This document shows positions 21,082 through 31,653 of a stretch of DNA of 64,000 bases, piece after piece; position 1 is the stretch's first letter, and each line of letters starts with the position of its first letter. The DNA is from Hymenoscyphus infarciens (lineage: Eukaryota > Ascomycota > Leotiomycetes > Helotiales > Helotiaceae), in contig LLCB01000178.1 in the NCBI GenBank assembly GCA_001414345.1, positions 54,921 to 118,920 on the forward strand, written 5' to 3'. The notes beneath the pieces are model-generated. The model was not told where the DNA came from, did not search any database, and was given only the letters and a program-made list of their open reading frames with translations. The translations under genes were made by a program, and so were the position numbers.

Positions 21082-23186
21082 ATGCCATCTCAACTCTGCG
21101 AGACATGTCTCGACATTCCTCCCCATTTCTGGGGGGAAAACCTAGACGACAAAGGCTTTCCATGGGGTCCTTACGTCAAGCTTCAGCCATTTAGAGCTAT
21201 GCAAGCAGCAGCAGCTGCAGGATGCCCATTATGCAGAATTCTCATACACCAGGCTGACACCAGTGCCGTGGACGACTCACTCCTCGAAGACGCCAAGGTT
21301 ATGTTGTCAAGAGCGACGATTGATAGTCACCAAGGGATTTGCCTTGCAGTGTACCAAACCGATATATCTCATACTACCTTCTTCAGGGTTCCCCAGCTGT
21401 GGAGTAAGTCTTCCTATTATTTGAATATGCTTTGAACAAAGCTAAAAAATTGACTTTCACAGGTGATGGCCCTGCTCAGGGAATAGATAGCCCAGTCGAC
21501 AACTTTCGAATTATGCGGACTTGGATGCAAGACTGTAGACAGAATCATGATGGGTGTAACTGGGATTTGGAGAGTTTTCTGCCTACGAGACTGTTAGATC
21601 TTCAAGCTTTTCAGACGGGAGAGGATGTCAAGCTGGTGTGTCTTCGAACTGAGGATTTCGATGATCAACCGTACCAACCTGAGTACCTTACGTTGAGTCA
21701 TTGTTGGGGGCCACCTGAAAAGCGTCCTGTCATATCTACGAAGGCAAATCTCCAGGAGAGAATGACTCGAATTAAAATGGAGGATTTGTCCAACACCTTC
21801 CGAGACGCTGTTCGCATAACAAGAGTAATAGGCGAGCGATACCTGTGGATTGATTCCCTTTGCATCATTCAGGATGATAAAGACGACTGGGCGAGAGAGG
21901 CTGCACTTATGGCAGATGTCTATGGGCAATCCTGCTGCACACTCGCAGCTCTTGATTCTAAAGACAGTACGGAAGGCTGTAAACTCGTCCCCGACATTCA
22001 AAACATTGGCACGTTCTTCGAGTTCGACTCTGGCGCCGAACACCTCAAAGACGACCCTTTCTTCCCTTTTTCCTATCGCATCCGAATTTTCGAAGACGAG
22101 CCTCGAGAGTGGCATGAAGAATATGGTGATAATCCTTACCGGCATGGGGACTACGGGAATCATCCTCTGCGCACTAGAGCCTGGACGCTACAGGAAAGGG
22201 AGCTTTCAAGAAGAAACATCCATTTCGGTAGAGATCAAATGTTAAGGGAATGTCGAGAACTCAAAGCCTCCACTCAACTTCCATGGCATCACAAGAAGCC
22301 TGAAGACGACTTCGAACCAATGCCCATTATCCCGACAAGAGAACGCTGGTACGAGCTTATGGAAGATTACTCTTTCCGGAACATATATTACGAAATGGAC
22401 AAACTCCCAGCGCTCTCTGGACTGGCTCGTAGTTTCCAGCACTCGGTTCCACAATTCGAGTCCCGCCCGGGAATGTACTCGATATTTGTCCCACAAGCGA
22501 AATACCTGGCCGGGATTTGGAGCACTCACTTACCAGAAGCGCTTCTCTGGCGAACAAGATATACTGGGCGCCGACCGCTGTCTGGTTCTTATATTGCGCC
22601 GACGTGGTCGTGGGCGTCAGTTGTGGGGAGCATCACTTATGAGAGTCAACGACTTGTACACGGTGAACGAATCGAGGACCATCCCAAAGAACGGCCTTTG
22701 GGTTCTGAAACAGGAAATCTTTCAGTAGAGAGCATGTCTACACAACCAAAGCATGACGACGAATATGGCGCAATCCTATCCGCAAGCTTGTCTTTTGCTG
22801 GGGCGCTTCTCGCCAACATTGATTCTAACCCCCAGCTCCATAAATTCAAGGACGATTACCGAGGCGGCTCTACAGCAATAATGACCAAAGATGGCGTGCC
22901 GGTTGGAGTGCTCTATCCAGACGTCCGAGATGAGATGCCTTATACAACGGAACTGTTTTGCTTGAGGATTAGACCAGAGCCAGACAAATCCCAAATTACT
23001 CGACCAAGCGAGCTATACGAAGGGGAAGAAGCTGGGGACTTGATCATGGGACTTGTTCTTGCGAGGGAGCTCAATATTGGAAATGAATCCTGCTTGTCGA
23101 ATCAGTATAAGAGAATTGGCCTAGCTCGTTGGGTCAAGAATTCCTTGTTTGAAAGTTGCCACCCTTCAGTAGTCACTCTTCTATAA
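21082..23186 (+). CDS. HET-domain (heterokaryon incompatibility) protein
   Basis: Two exons, 21082..21403 and 21463..23186, are separated by a 59-nt intron (GTAAGT to TTTCACAG), giving 681 aa. HET domains are TIR-like fungal modules that can trigger cell death after non-self recognition. The N-terminus has a Cys-rich patch (CETCLDIPPHFW and GCPLCRILI) common in this family. The HET core at about residues 180-330 shows YLTLSHCWGPPEKRPVIST, RYLWIDSLCIIQDDKDDW and ADVYGQSCCTLAAL. The third block, RAWTLQERELSRRNIHFG, follows at about residue 360. No NACHT, WD40 or other recognition module is evident in the remainder, so partner and trigger are unknown. The gene looks intact although it neighbours a decayed protease and MITE copies. 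Confidence 0.9.
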
Positions 23187-23672
23187 TTTGCAATTATCGA
23201 CGAACCTAATTCGTTTAGCATTAATGAAATCCAAATTGATGACGGAACCCCTAACTCGGTGAGATTGATTCAGAGCGTAGATAACCCCATGTATTACACT
23301 TGCTGGCATTCCGACAGGTGGATTTGACGTTCATCAGAGTTCTCTATTACGCTGCTCCATCTTAATAAACCAGAGCTCCTGCGAGACCCACATCCTATTT
23401 TCCGTAACATTTTTCGTACCACCTATCCTCTCTGGCCTCTAAAACCTTCGACTCGGAGCTAGTAATAGGTGGAAATGCCCGAATCGAGAATATAAATGTT
23501 AGCTCCCTCTAATTACTACATTGCAGAAAACAATGGTTTTATTCACCTGTCCATTATTACCCCTAAAAATTGATTCCAGTTTTGCATTTCGTGTCCCCTT
23601 CCCGACACGCTAAGCGCCTCTATGGTACAGTTATTTGATGCCAGCAAACCTCTAAACTTTTCCCGCCCCCCC
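23187..23672. other. Convergent intergenic spacer, nothing recognised
   Basis: The spacer between the HET gene (plus) and RPN6 (minus). I see no open frame, repeat or RNA gene; presumably 3' UTRs. Confidence 0.6.
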
Positions 23673-25080
23673 TTACTCGAGCATAGAAGCTTGGTTTGTG
23701 TATAAAACATCCACGACACTGCTCAACTTCTCGATAGTTGCCAGCGCAGCATCGTAACCCACATCTCTCTCTGTCTCGTCGAAAATAATTAAGCATCCAG
23801 CACCCTGGTCCAAAACACCAATAATTACTTTATCGAGAATCATCTGTGACAGCTTGCGCTCAACTTGGACTGTGTCGAGACCAACCATCTTCGCGATGTG
23901 ATCGATCTCTACCCTGGAAAAGGGCTCGATGACTTTGATGAGGTTCTGTTCCAACATAGCATCATAAAGACGACGGAGGTGATTTCGGATGAATGGGTCG
24001 CTGCCGAGTTCATGACGATAATCTCCCAGCGCTTTCTCGTATTCCTCCAATGACCGGTTTGAATGTGCGCGTGCGACGGCCTTCATGGCTTCCAAGTTTT
24101 TGCCAGCATATTTGAGGGCTTGCTTGGAGCTCATAAGTTGGTTGACATCGTCGGACAAGTTGAGCATAACCTTGCATAGCAACATATATTGTAATGCGGC
24201 GGTTGCCTTCTCTGGCTCGTCCTGGGTGTGATATCCGTCCAGTGCTTCGATGAAATACGAGAATGCGGTGCTGAAGTCCTTATCTTCTGCGTGAAGCTTC
24301 CCCGATTGCATGTCCAAACCAGCCTGTAGTAGAGGTGGTGTGTAAACGGATGCTGCGCTTGTGCGAGCACTTGTGAGCGCTGATCGACCCTTTGGTACAT
24401 TTCCTAAGGCGTGGTAGACGCGGGATTCGAGGAGTTGGACTTCCACAAGGACGAGTTTATCATCTAGACGCTTGAGTTCCTTGAGAAGGCTGTTGATGAG
24501 GGTCAAGGCTTCATAGTAGGATTGCTTGATCATGTAAAGAGCAACGAGACGGGTCTCAAGGTTTTGTCGCAGGAACCCTCGACGCTCGGAGGTGGCCCAT
24601 TCGATGCATGACTTGGTGACGGAGATTTGGATATCGGTGGTATTAGGGATGAGGTTGAAGAGATCTAGGAGTTGTCGAACTAAATTACACGGAAATTGTC
24701 AGCATTGGCTCTTTTAAATCCCATTGAACCATTAATGGCTTATTTATGATTCTCCCAACATACCAAGTTTGGCAGTCTTTGCTTTCGCAAAGGATGATAA
24801 TACCGTCCGGCTCTTCGTGATCAGCTCTACCAAATCGTTTGCTCGCCTGGTCTGGTCAGTAAATAGATCAGAAAAAGGTGCGCTATAGTTCTGTTTACTT
24901 TTGATCCCGATATAATTCCCCCAAGCTCACCAGCGCGGTCTCATACTCTCGTACAGCAGCATCTGAGGTGACTGAAGGAGGTTTCGAGATGATTTCCTTG
25001 TATTGTGATTCGGCTTTGGTTGGGTCTGACTTGGTCAACTTCTTCGCCTCGGCTATCCGTGCTGAATCTGCTGGCGCCAT
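23673..25080 (-). CDS. RPN6: 26S proteasome regulatory subunit Rpn6 (PSMD11)
   Basis: Three exons, 25080..24899, 24846..24764 and 24679..23673, give 423 aa, matching the conserved length of about 420-435. Rpn6 is a lid subunit that clamps the 19S particle to the 20S core. The N-terminal and central helical (TPR-like) repeats include [20 protein letters not shown] and [20 protein letters not shown]. The C-terminal PCI domain (about residues 290-400) shows [40 protein letters not shown] and [19 protein letters not shown]. Introns have clean GT-AG borders. The start ATG at 25080 lies 221 bp from the SOF1 start on the other strand. Confidence 0.95.
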
Positions 25081-25301
25081 TTTGAGATGTTGGTAGTGGG
25101 CAATGGTAGTGTGGTGATGTTGAGTTTATGGAGGCTGGCTTGCTCGCGGTTCTGGAGCTAGGCTGGAGCTCACATACGTCGGCTTAGAGGCTAGCGGCAA
25201 ATAAATGTTCCGCCCCGATAACTTTTTGAACTCACGAAATCTTGGCGCTTCCTAAAAGTTATTCTTCACCACCAGATTCCCATGGGACTTTTGAGCACAA
25301 T
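25081..25301. promoter_or_regulatory. Bidirectional promoter region RPN6 / SOF1
   Basis: Only 221 bp separate the divergent start codons of RPN6 and SOF1, so both promoters and leaders must lie here or overlap. No TATA box was seen, as is usual for housekeeping genes. No PACE-type (GGTGGCAAA) proteasome element was noticed on either strand. Confidence 0.6.
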
Positions 25302-26739
25302 ATGGTATGTTAAAACCTCCAAAATTGTTGTCGCAATTACTTACAAGTACTATTAGAAAATAAAAGCTCTTAGTCGCCCTGTTGCTTCGGCGCAGGCCCC
25401 CGGGTCTGATGTCGCAAGACAACCCCGCAACCTCGATCCAGCACTGCATCCTTTCGAACGAGCAAGAGAATATACTCGAGCACTCAATGCTACCAAGATG
25501 GAGCGCATGTTTGCGGCGCCCTTCATTGCGCAGCTGGGAAAAGGTCACGTCGATGGAGTGTATACTATGGCGAAGGACCCGAATTCTTTACAGAGATTTG
25601 CCAGCGGAAGTGGTGATGGAATAGTCAAAGTATGGGATTTGACAACAAGAGAAGAAATCTGGAATACGAGTGCGCATGAGAATATTGTGAAGGGAATGTG
25701 CTGGACCCGGGATCAGAAACTTTTGACTTGCGCCAGTGACCGCGCAATCAAGCTATACGATCCATACAATACAGCCGCTGGAGCAGCACCATCTGCCACT
25801 TGGCTTGGAACAAACGCCTTTACGAGTTTATCACATCATCGATCAAACAATGCTTTTGCTGCTGCCTCGGGCGTAATTTCAATTTATGATTTGGAGAAGA
25901 GTTCGGCACCACCTGATGTTTTGAAATGGCCATCAGCTACGGATACAATTACTGCTGTCTCTTTCAATCAAACAGAAACCTCCATATTAGCATCGGCTGC
26001 CACAGACCGATCGATTGTACTTTATGATCTAAGGACTTCAATGCCCCTGGCCAAAACGATTCTAAATTTTGCTTCAAACGCCATTGCTTGGAACCCTATG
26101 GAGGCGTTCAATTTTGCGGTGGCAAATGAAGATCATAATATTTACAGTAGGTCATTTATCATTAATTGACAGATTTTGCGCTAATATCCATCAGTTTTTG
26201 ATATGCGAAAAATGGACCGAGCACTGAATGTCTTGAAAGATCATGTGGCAGCAGTGATGGATGTGGAATTCAGCCCTACTGGAGAGGAGCTTGTCAGTGC
26301 TTCATATGACAGAACAGTCCGGTTATGGAGTCGCATGAAGGGCCATTCGAGAGATATCTACCACACCAAGCGTATGCAGAGAGTCTTCTCTGCCAAGTGG
26401 ACCCCTGATTCCAAGTACATCCTTTCAGGATCCGACGACGGCAATATTCGATTATGGCGAGCAAACGCATCCAAGAGAGAGGGAATCAAGTCTACTAAGC
26501 AGCGTCAAGCACTTGAGTATAACGAAGCTCTATCAGAACGATACGCCCACATGCCTGAAATTCGACGCATCAAGCGTCATCGCCATATTCCCAAGGTGGT
26601 AAAGAAGGCTGGTGAAATCAAATCTGAGGAACTCAAGGCAATCAAGAGGAAAAATGAGAATGAGCGAAAGCATACCAAAGCCCAGTTCAGGAAACGAAGG
26701 AATGAAAGAGAGAAGATGGTTTTGGCTGCAGAAAAGTGA
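25302..26739 (+). CDS. SOF1: Ribosome biogenesis WD40 protein Sof1 (DCAF13)
   Basis: Sof1 is a U3 snoRNP/small-subunit processome component needed for 18S rRNA maturation in the nucleolus. The best model has three exons. Exon 1 codes only ATG (25302..25304) and is followed by intron 25305..25356 (GTATGT to TATTAG). Exon 2 is 25357..26146, exon 3 is 26195..26739. The product is 445 aa, the family length. After the initiator Met the frame continues KIKALSRPVASAQAPGSDVA, the conserved Sof1 N-terminus. WD repeats are visible (FASGSGDGIVKVWDL, LVSASYDRTVRLWSR, ILSGSDDGNIRLWRA). The exon 2/3 junction restores EDHNIYIFDMRK. The basic Sof1-specific C-terminus includes SERYAHMPEIRRIKRHRHIP and KHTKAQFRKRRNEREKMV. 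Confidence 0.93.
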
Positions 26740-27520
26740 TGGAATTGGCCGAGCTTGGCTGGCGTACATGGTAAATAAAAGGAGTCTTGGGGGAAAATAT
26801 AGCATTTGCATGGCGTTGGTGGAGGTAATTGAACCCGAGGAATACCAATAAGAATGTAGTACAGTAGATGTTCATTACAGACATATCATGTAACCTATCA
26901 GCTTTCTCTACATTGACTTCGTTCATGAGGGGTAGTGCTTCCAGTCCTTTCATAATACTGATTGTGTTAGCATATTACAAATTTGCAGCCTAATTTCCAT
27001 CCAAAGTTCCTTCTTGCAACTGCCAGATTGAGATTTGTCGTTGTTCTCCAATTGACCTAATTGTGGCTTGTCGCTTAGAACATCACCATATTGGAGTTCC
27101 TCATTGCAAACTGGTGCACTTCTTGTCAGCCAAATGAGTTATAGGGTATCTGGTAATCCTGATCCTCCCTCATTTAGACACCAGAAACGCGTAGATTTTC
27201 TTGCTGCGCGTGAACAATTGTGAAGTGTTCTCAGCTGCCCCCATGTCCAGTTTACATAACAAAAGAGAGATCCCATTTGTTTGCAAGGACCCTCATTTTT
27301 AATTTTTCCTCCTGAATGCCTGCGTGACAAAAACAAAGCCACCACAAACCGCCTAAACCTCCCTCCCTAAACCTCCCAGCACCAATACCAACCGACTTCC
27401 CCACAAAAATAACCGAACCATCAACAAAAGCCTCTAAAAAAGCCTCAAAACCCATCAAAAAGAGGAGAGATCAAGGGTAAAAAGCAACATTACTCCCTGA
27501 GATGCTATGCCGAAAAATGC

Positions 27521-27532
27521 AAAAAAAGAAAA
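27521..27532 (-). terminator. Pol III terminator of the tRNA-like gene
   Basis: On the minus strand TTTTCTTTTTTT begins four nucleotides after the discriminator base of the tRNA-like sequence at 27536-27687, as expected for RNA polymerase III. Confidence 0.5.
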
Positions 27533-27535
27533 CTC

Positions 27536-27687
27536 TGCCTCCAGGGGTAATCGAAACCCCATCTCCAACAAGATACTCAGACAATCTTTATCCAAAACCG
27601 CAAGGAAAGGAAAGAGACAAACGCCTGACGCCAAACGCCCCGAAAGACCCTGGTATGTTGATGCTCTAACCGTTGAGCTATAGAGAC
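27536..27687 (-). tRNA. Intron-containing tRNA-like gene, predicted anticodon ACC (anomalous)
   Basis: On the minus strand a cloverleaf can be drawn. Acceptor 5' strand GTCTCTA pairs with TGGAGGC (one or two G-U pairs), followed by discriminator A. The D arm is GCTC-AACGGTTA-GAGC. Anticodon stem TCAAC pairs with GTTGG. T arm is GGGGT-TTCGATT-ACCCC. About 80 nt of intron interrupts the anticodon loop after position 37. The A box TAGCTCAACGG fits the Pol III consensus. A T-rich Pol III terminator follows directly (minus-strand TTTTCTTTTTTT). The loop reads AT-ACC-A, giving an ACC (Gly) anticodon that eukaryotes normally lack. The usual G53-C61 pair is replaced by T-A. It may be a pseudo-tRNA. 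Confidence 0.5.
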
Positions 27688-28306
27688 TTTTATTGTGCTT
27701 TGATGGAAGGGAGGGGTTTATTTGGGGTTAAGATTCGGACGTCTGGAGGGGGATTTGTGGGAGGGGGGAAGGGATATTTGTGGGGTTTTCGGCTTTGGGG
27801 AGGGGGTTGAGCCGATTGGGGGATGGGGAGGGTGATGGAGGCGTGGTGAAGGGTGTGGAAGGGGGAGGGGTCGCGAGGGGTGAGATGATGGTGATGGGGA
27901 GGTGAAGTGAAGGTTGAGCGAGTGAGTGTGTAGACGAGTGGGCGACACTTGAGAACTTTTGTTTTTCAGAGCCATGATGTTCGTTTTGGTTTGTTTTAGA
28001 TTTCGTTCAAAGTTGAGGCTTTGCGCAATATGTCGCGATGTTTTAGTATATCCAATCTTTGTCTTTTTACTTTCATAGGAAGGGTGGGCAGGCAGTACGC
28101 GTCTTGTCGCTCTTTTTGAAAACTAGACAGAAACACTTCATCTTTACATAGTTGAGGAACGCCTAACCAAAGATTGTAACAATGAAGAACTCCTAAGAAC
28201 GAATTCATACGGGATGTAACTTTCTTGTGTTCTTGTTGTTTCCTCTCCTTGATATCCATGGCTGCTCATATGGCGTCTGGTCTTTTGTCTCCGGCGCCCT
28301 TTTATC

Positions 28307-28643
28307 GTAATATACTTTACTAGAAATCAGTCTTTTATTTCACATAAATAGTACGAATTGAAACATTGATCAATTTAGTCTAGGGATACAAGAAAGGCGC
28401 TATAAGATTCTGTTCAGCAAACTTAGTTATTCTAAACTTTCTTGAATGAACAAATTAGATAACTCTTACTAGGGTGAGTTCTTACATTGTATATTCTTAA
28501 GATTAACTAGACTTCAGTCAATTAGCTCAGTTCATTCAGAATAATTTAATTTAATAGTTGAATTTACTAGATTCACTACTGAGTACTGTAGAGTAGTAAT
28601 GTGATTGGTCAATATCACAATTGGTGAAATAAAGTATATAATC
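28307..28643. repeat. MITE copy D
   Basis: The left end GTAATATACTTTACTAGAAA and right end GGTGAAATAAAGTATATAAT form a terminal inverted match around TATACTTTA. The core AATTTAATAGTTGAATTTAC then TAGATTCACT, and the segment GTAATGTGATTGGTCAA, match copies A-C. Length is about 337 bp, non-coding. Confidence 0.65.
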
Positions 28644-29040
28644 TCAAATACTACTCTTCATTACTAGAGAATATTTCAGATAATTCTCAGTCAAGGAGGT
28701 GGCAGAGAGGAATGACTATATCTCTCACAAACTCCACATGAATATATCACCCGGTGCTACTGCAAAAAATCCCCACGAGGTAAAATCCAAGAATTGGAAG
28801 ACAAAAGATATTATCAATCGAACTCCATCGGGAATAATCTTCGACCTTAAGGATCAGAGTATGGCAAGTAGAAAAGATGATTCAATTCTTGAAAAGTTAG
28901 ATAGCTTCATCAATTCCATGTAATTAGCCACCCGCTCATTACTCCTTTATTTCCTGCCATCAACGCTGTAAATGCTCAAATCCCCAACGCCTACAATGAT
29001 TTTTCATATCCCTCGAAGCAGTTGTTCCCAGTTAACCTGA

Positions 29041-29653
29041 TTAATCCTCTTCATGGATTGGGACTATGATTGCAGCGTACTCCCTAGCCTTGGTCGCATT
29101 CTCCGTCATGGCTTGGATGTTGGCCTTGTCATTTGGTCGACCAAGGACATCACCAATGACTTTCAAGATCTCCATCTGTTCCTCATCGCCTGGAAAACGG
29201 CCCTCCATCTCTTCAATGATCGTATTAAGATTTTCCGGCTTGGAAGGGCGAAGGTTGAGGATCATGATAATCTCTCCCTTGGTGAAGTTCCATGGTCGCA
29301 ATCCTTCCAAGAGATTTCTGATTGTGTTTTCGTGGTATGGGAAGGGCTCGGAGCCAAGAGGAGCGGGTGGTGCGCGGAGGTATTCAAGGATCTGAGAGGG
29401 GAATTAGAATTAAATATAATACAAGGGGATTAGAATAGTATAAAAATACCTCCCTGGTGACGGTGCCCAAGGCTTTGGGGCGAGGCTCGTCTTCTTCTTC
29501 TTCTTCTTCTTTGGATGCCTTGCGCTTGGTCTGTTTTGGAGCAGCCTTCTTCTTTGCGGCCTCTCTCAAGGCAAAGCGTCTTTCCTGATCCAGCAGATGG
29601 GTGTAGACCTCATAATTAGTCAGGGTCGCCGACTGCGCTTCTAGAATTTTCAT
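29041..29653 (-). CDS. RPC17: RNA polymerase III subunit RPC9 (Rpc17)
   Basis: Two exons, 29653..29450 and 29391..29041, with a 58-nt intron, give 184 aa. Rpc17/RPC9 is the Rpb4-like stalk subunit of Pol III, partner of Rpc25, and binds the initiation factor TFIIIB. The N-terminus MKILEAQSATLTNYEVYTHL is diagnostic. The HRDC-like C-terminal domain includes LLEGLRPWNFTKGEIIMILN and REYAAIIVPIHEED. Between them lies an insertion of Lys/Ala-rich and Glu-rich sequence (about residues 32-62), likely disordered. The GAG|GTATTT donor and CTCAG acceptor join the frame as TREILEYLRAPP. It is divergent from the PRPP synthetase gene with 627 bp between starts. Confidence 0.9.
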
Positions 29654-30280
29654 GCTGACAGCTGGAGGACGGATGCCTCGTGGTTGGTGGTGGTGATTGT
29701 GATTCTATTCGGGTGTTGCGTGGTATAAGGAGTGCACGTGGTCTGTCTGGTTGAGCTGGAGGCAGCTCATGGCGGGGTGACTTCACTTTCTTTTTGCTGA
29801 CCGCAGCCTTCTGACCATTCACATGCCGTGCGAGCCACAACCACAGCCACAGCCACAGCCTTGCATTGGAGGGTCCCTTTGCCCCACCAAAGCTAGGCCG
29901 AGTTGAGTTTAGTCTGTTTCCGATTCTTTGTCCAGCTTTTTCTGCCCCCGATCCGATTGCACGACGCAGCTTTTTTACATTTATTTTCCCCTCTCACCAC
30001 CGACACCAACACCTCTAAATCTAGATGGATTATCCTCCCCAAAATCGAGACCTTCTTGTCATTCTTCCGCCATCACCATCACCATAGCCTCTACTCTTTT
30101 CCAATCTGCGGTCGAAGTCCCGAACCGTTTCCGCCCCAACCCCCCATCTGCAAAGCTCTCCGCCACCGCTACCACCACCCAACCCACTTAAGCTTCCCGA
30201 AATACCGCAACCCACCGACTTTTCCCTCCGACCGACTCTCACCTTGAGCCCATCAAAAGCCTCATTTCAAACAAGTCAAT
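29654..30280. promoter_or_regulatory. Divergent promoter region RPC17 / PRS
   Basis: The 627 bp between divergent starts includes a long CT/CA-rich leader (about 29990-30280) before the PRPP synthetase ATG, with CATCACCATCACCAT repeats. No TATA box was recognised. Short ORFs in the leader look spurious. Confidence 0.5.
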
Positions 30281-31653
30281 ATGGTTCGTAACATTGTTAT
30301 TCTTGGGGGCAATTCCCACCCTCAGCTTGTCGAAAAGATCACTAGTACCCTGGGTGTGCCCGCCTGCAATCGCATCCTCAAGAAGTTTTCTGTTGGCGAA
30401 AGTCGTCTCGAGATTCAAGATTCCGTTCGTGGCAAAGATGTCTACATTATCCAGTCTGGCGGCGGAAAGGTCAATGACAATTTCGTCGACCTCTGCATCA
30501 TGATATCCGCCTGCAAAACTGGCTCTGCCAAGCGCGTTACAGCTGTTCTCCCCTTGTTTCCCTACTCTCGACAACCAGATGTGCCATACAACAAGGCCGG
30601 TGCTCCTCTCTCGAAAGCCCCTACAGATGTGAACCGACACGATTTTACCTTTGAGAGTCGTCCTCCCACTCCAAGCCCCGCCCAACCACAAAGCCAGGGA
30701 TTGAGCAATGGTACAGACGTTTTGCAAAAGAAACTAGCAAAAACTTCCCTCGACCAGCAGAATGGAAATACATACACAAATGGCATTACCCCTAGACGGT
30801 TAGATACCACTGATTCGCTTCAGTCGTTGGCAAATGGCCGGGATCGGAACGGCTCACAATCAGCTGCTAGTAACCAAACTTTCACCACTCACGATTATGA
30901 AAACAACGCCATTCTCAACAAGAGCTTGTTCAACCCCAAACCAGGATACAAGCAATGGGTGGCACAAGCCGGTACGCTCGTGGCAGATCTCTTGACTTGT
31001 GCTGGAGCAGATCATATCATTACTATGGATTTGCACGACCCGCAATATCAAGGCTTTTTCGACATTCCTGTTGACAATCTATACGGAAAAAATATTTTGA
31101 AGAGATATATCCTGCAACAGATTCCGGACTTCAGAAGTGCTGTGATTGTTAGTCCCGATGCTGGAGGTGCGAAGAGGGCAACTGCCATTGCAGATGAGCT
31201 AAATATGGAATTTGCTCTGATTCATAAGGTAATACTTCCCATAATTCTAAACTTGCGCACACTTATACCCCCTAGGAACGTCGCCCGACCCGCATTACGG
31301 ACCGCCAAAATGCCACCATGATGCTCGTTGGGGATGTCGCAAACAGAGTTTCCATCCTGGTTGATGATTTGGCCGACACCTCCAACACTATTACCCGAGC
31401 CGCAAAGCTATTGAAAAAAGAGGGTGCCACACAGGTGTATGCCCTGCTCACACATGGTATATTCAGTGGAGATGCCATCGCCCGAATCAATGCTTCGGCA
31501 CTTGACAAGGTTGTCGTGACCAATAGCGTCCCGCAAGAGGAACACAGCCGTTTATGCCCCAAGCTGGAGGTTTTGGATATTGGCGGCGTCTTTGCAGAGG
31601 CCATTCGTCGTGTCCACCACGGCGAATCGATCAGTTCTCTTTTCTGGCAATAG
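30281..31653 (+). CDS. PRS: Ribose-phosphate pyrophosphokinase (PRPP synthetase) with long internal insertion
   Basis: Two exons, 30281..31228 and 31276..31653, with a 47-nt intron, give 441 aa. The enzyme makes PRPP from ribose 5-phosphate and ATP for nucleotide, His and Trp synthesis. The N-terminal domain shows [15 protein letters not shown] and [11 protein letters not shown] (ATP-binding region). The catalytic/regulatory part has [40 protein letters not shown] and the PRPP loop [14 protein letters not shown] Ser/Thr/Asn-rich insertion of about 100 residues (roughly 108-220) splits the conserved domain between the ATP loop and [11 protein letters not shown]. Yeast Prs1 and Prs5 have comparable non-homologous regions, so this is a Prs1-type subunit that may function only in a hetero-complex. 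Confidence 0.93.

Larger units (their letters stand above)
26740..29040. other. Gene-poor intergenic region with tRNA-like gene and MITE
   Basis: The 2.3-kb stretch between SOF1 and RPC9 contains a tRNA-like sequence (27536-27687, minus), a G-rich low-complexity tract (about 27710-27920) and MITE copy D (28307-28643). Remaining ORFs are short and unrecognised. Confidence 0.6.

Noticed and set aside
8632..23186. Secondary-metabolite cluster hypothesis (Ldh_2 oxidoreductase, GNAT, laccase, HET in one region)
   Set aside because: No polyketide synthase, NRPS, terpene synthase, P450, transporter or cluster regulator is present, and the genes are separated by unrelated or decayed genes.
27718..27975. 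Minus-strand ORF of 85 codons rich in Pro, Ser and His
   Set aside because: It is a product of a G-rich low-complexity tract on the plus strand, with no sign of a real protein.
29903..30247. ORFs in the leader of the PRPP synthetase gene
   Set aside because: CT-rich 5' UTR composition produces Ser/Pro/His-rich frames in several phases; none looks coding.
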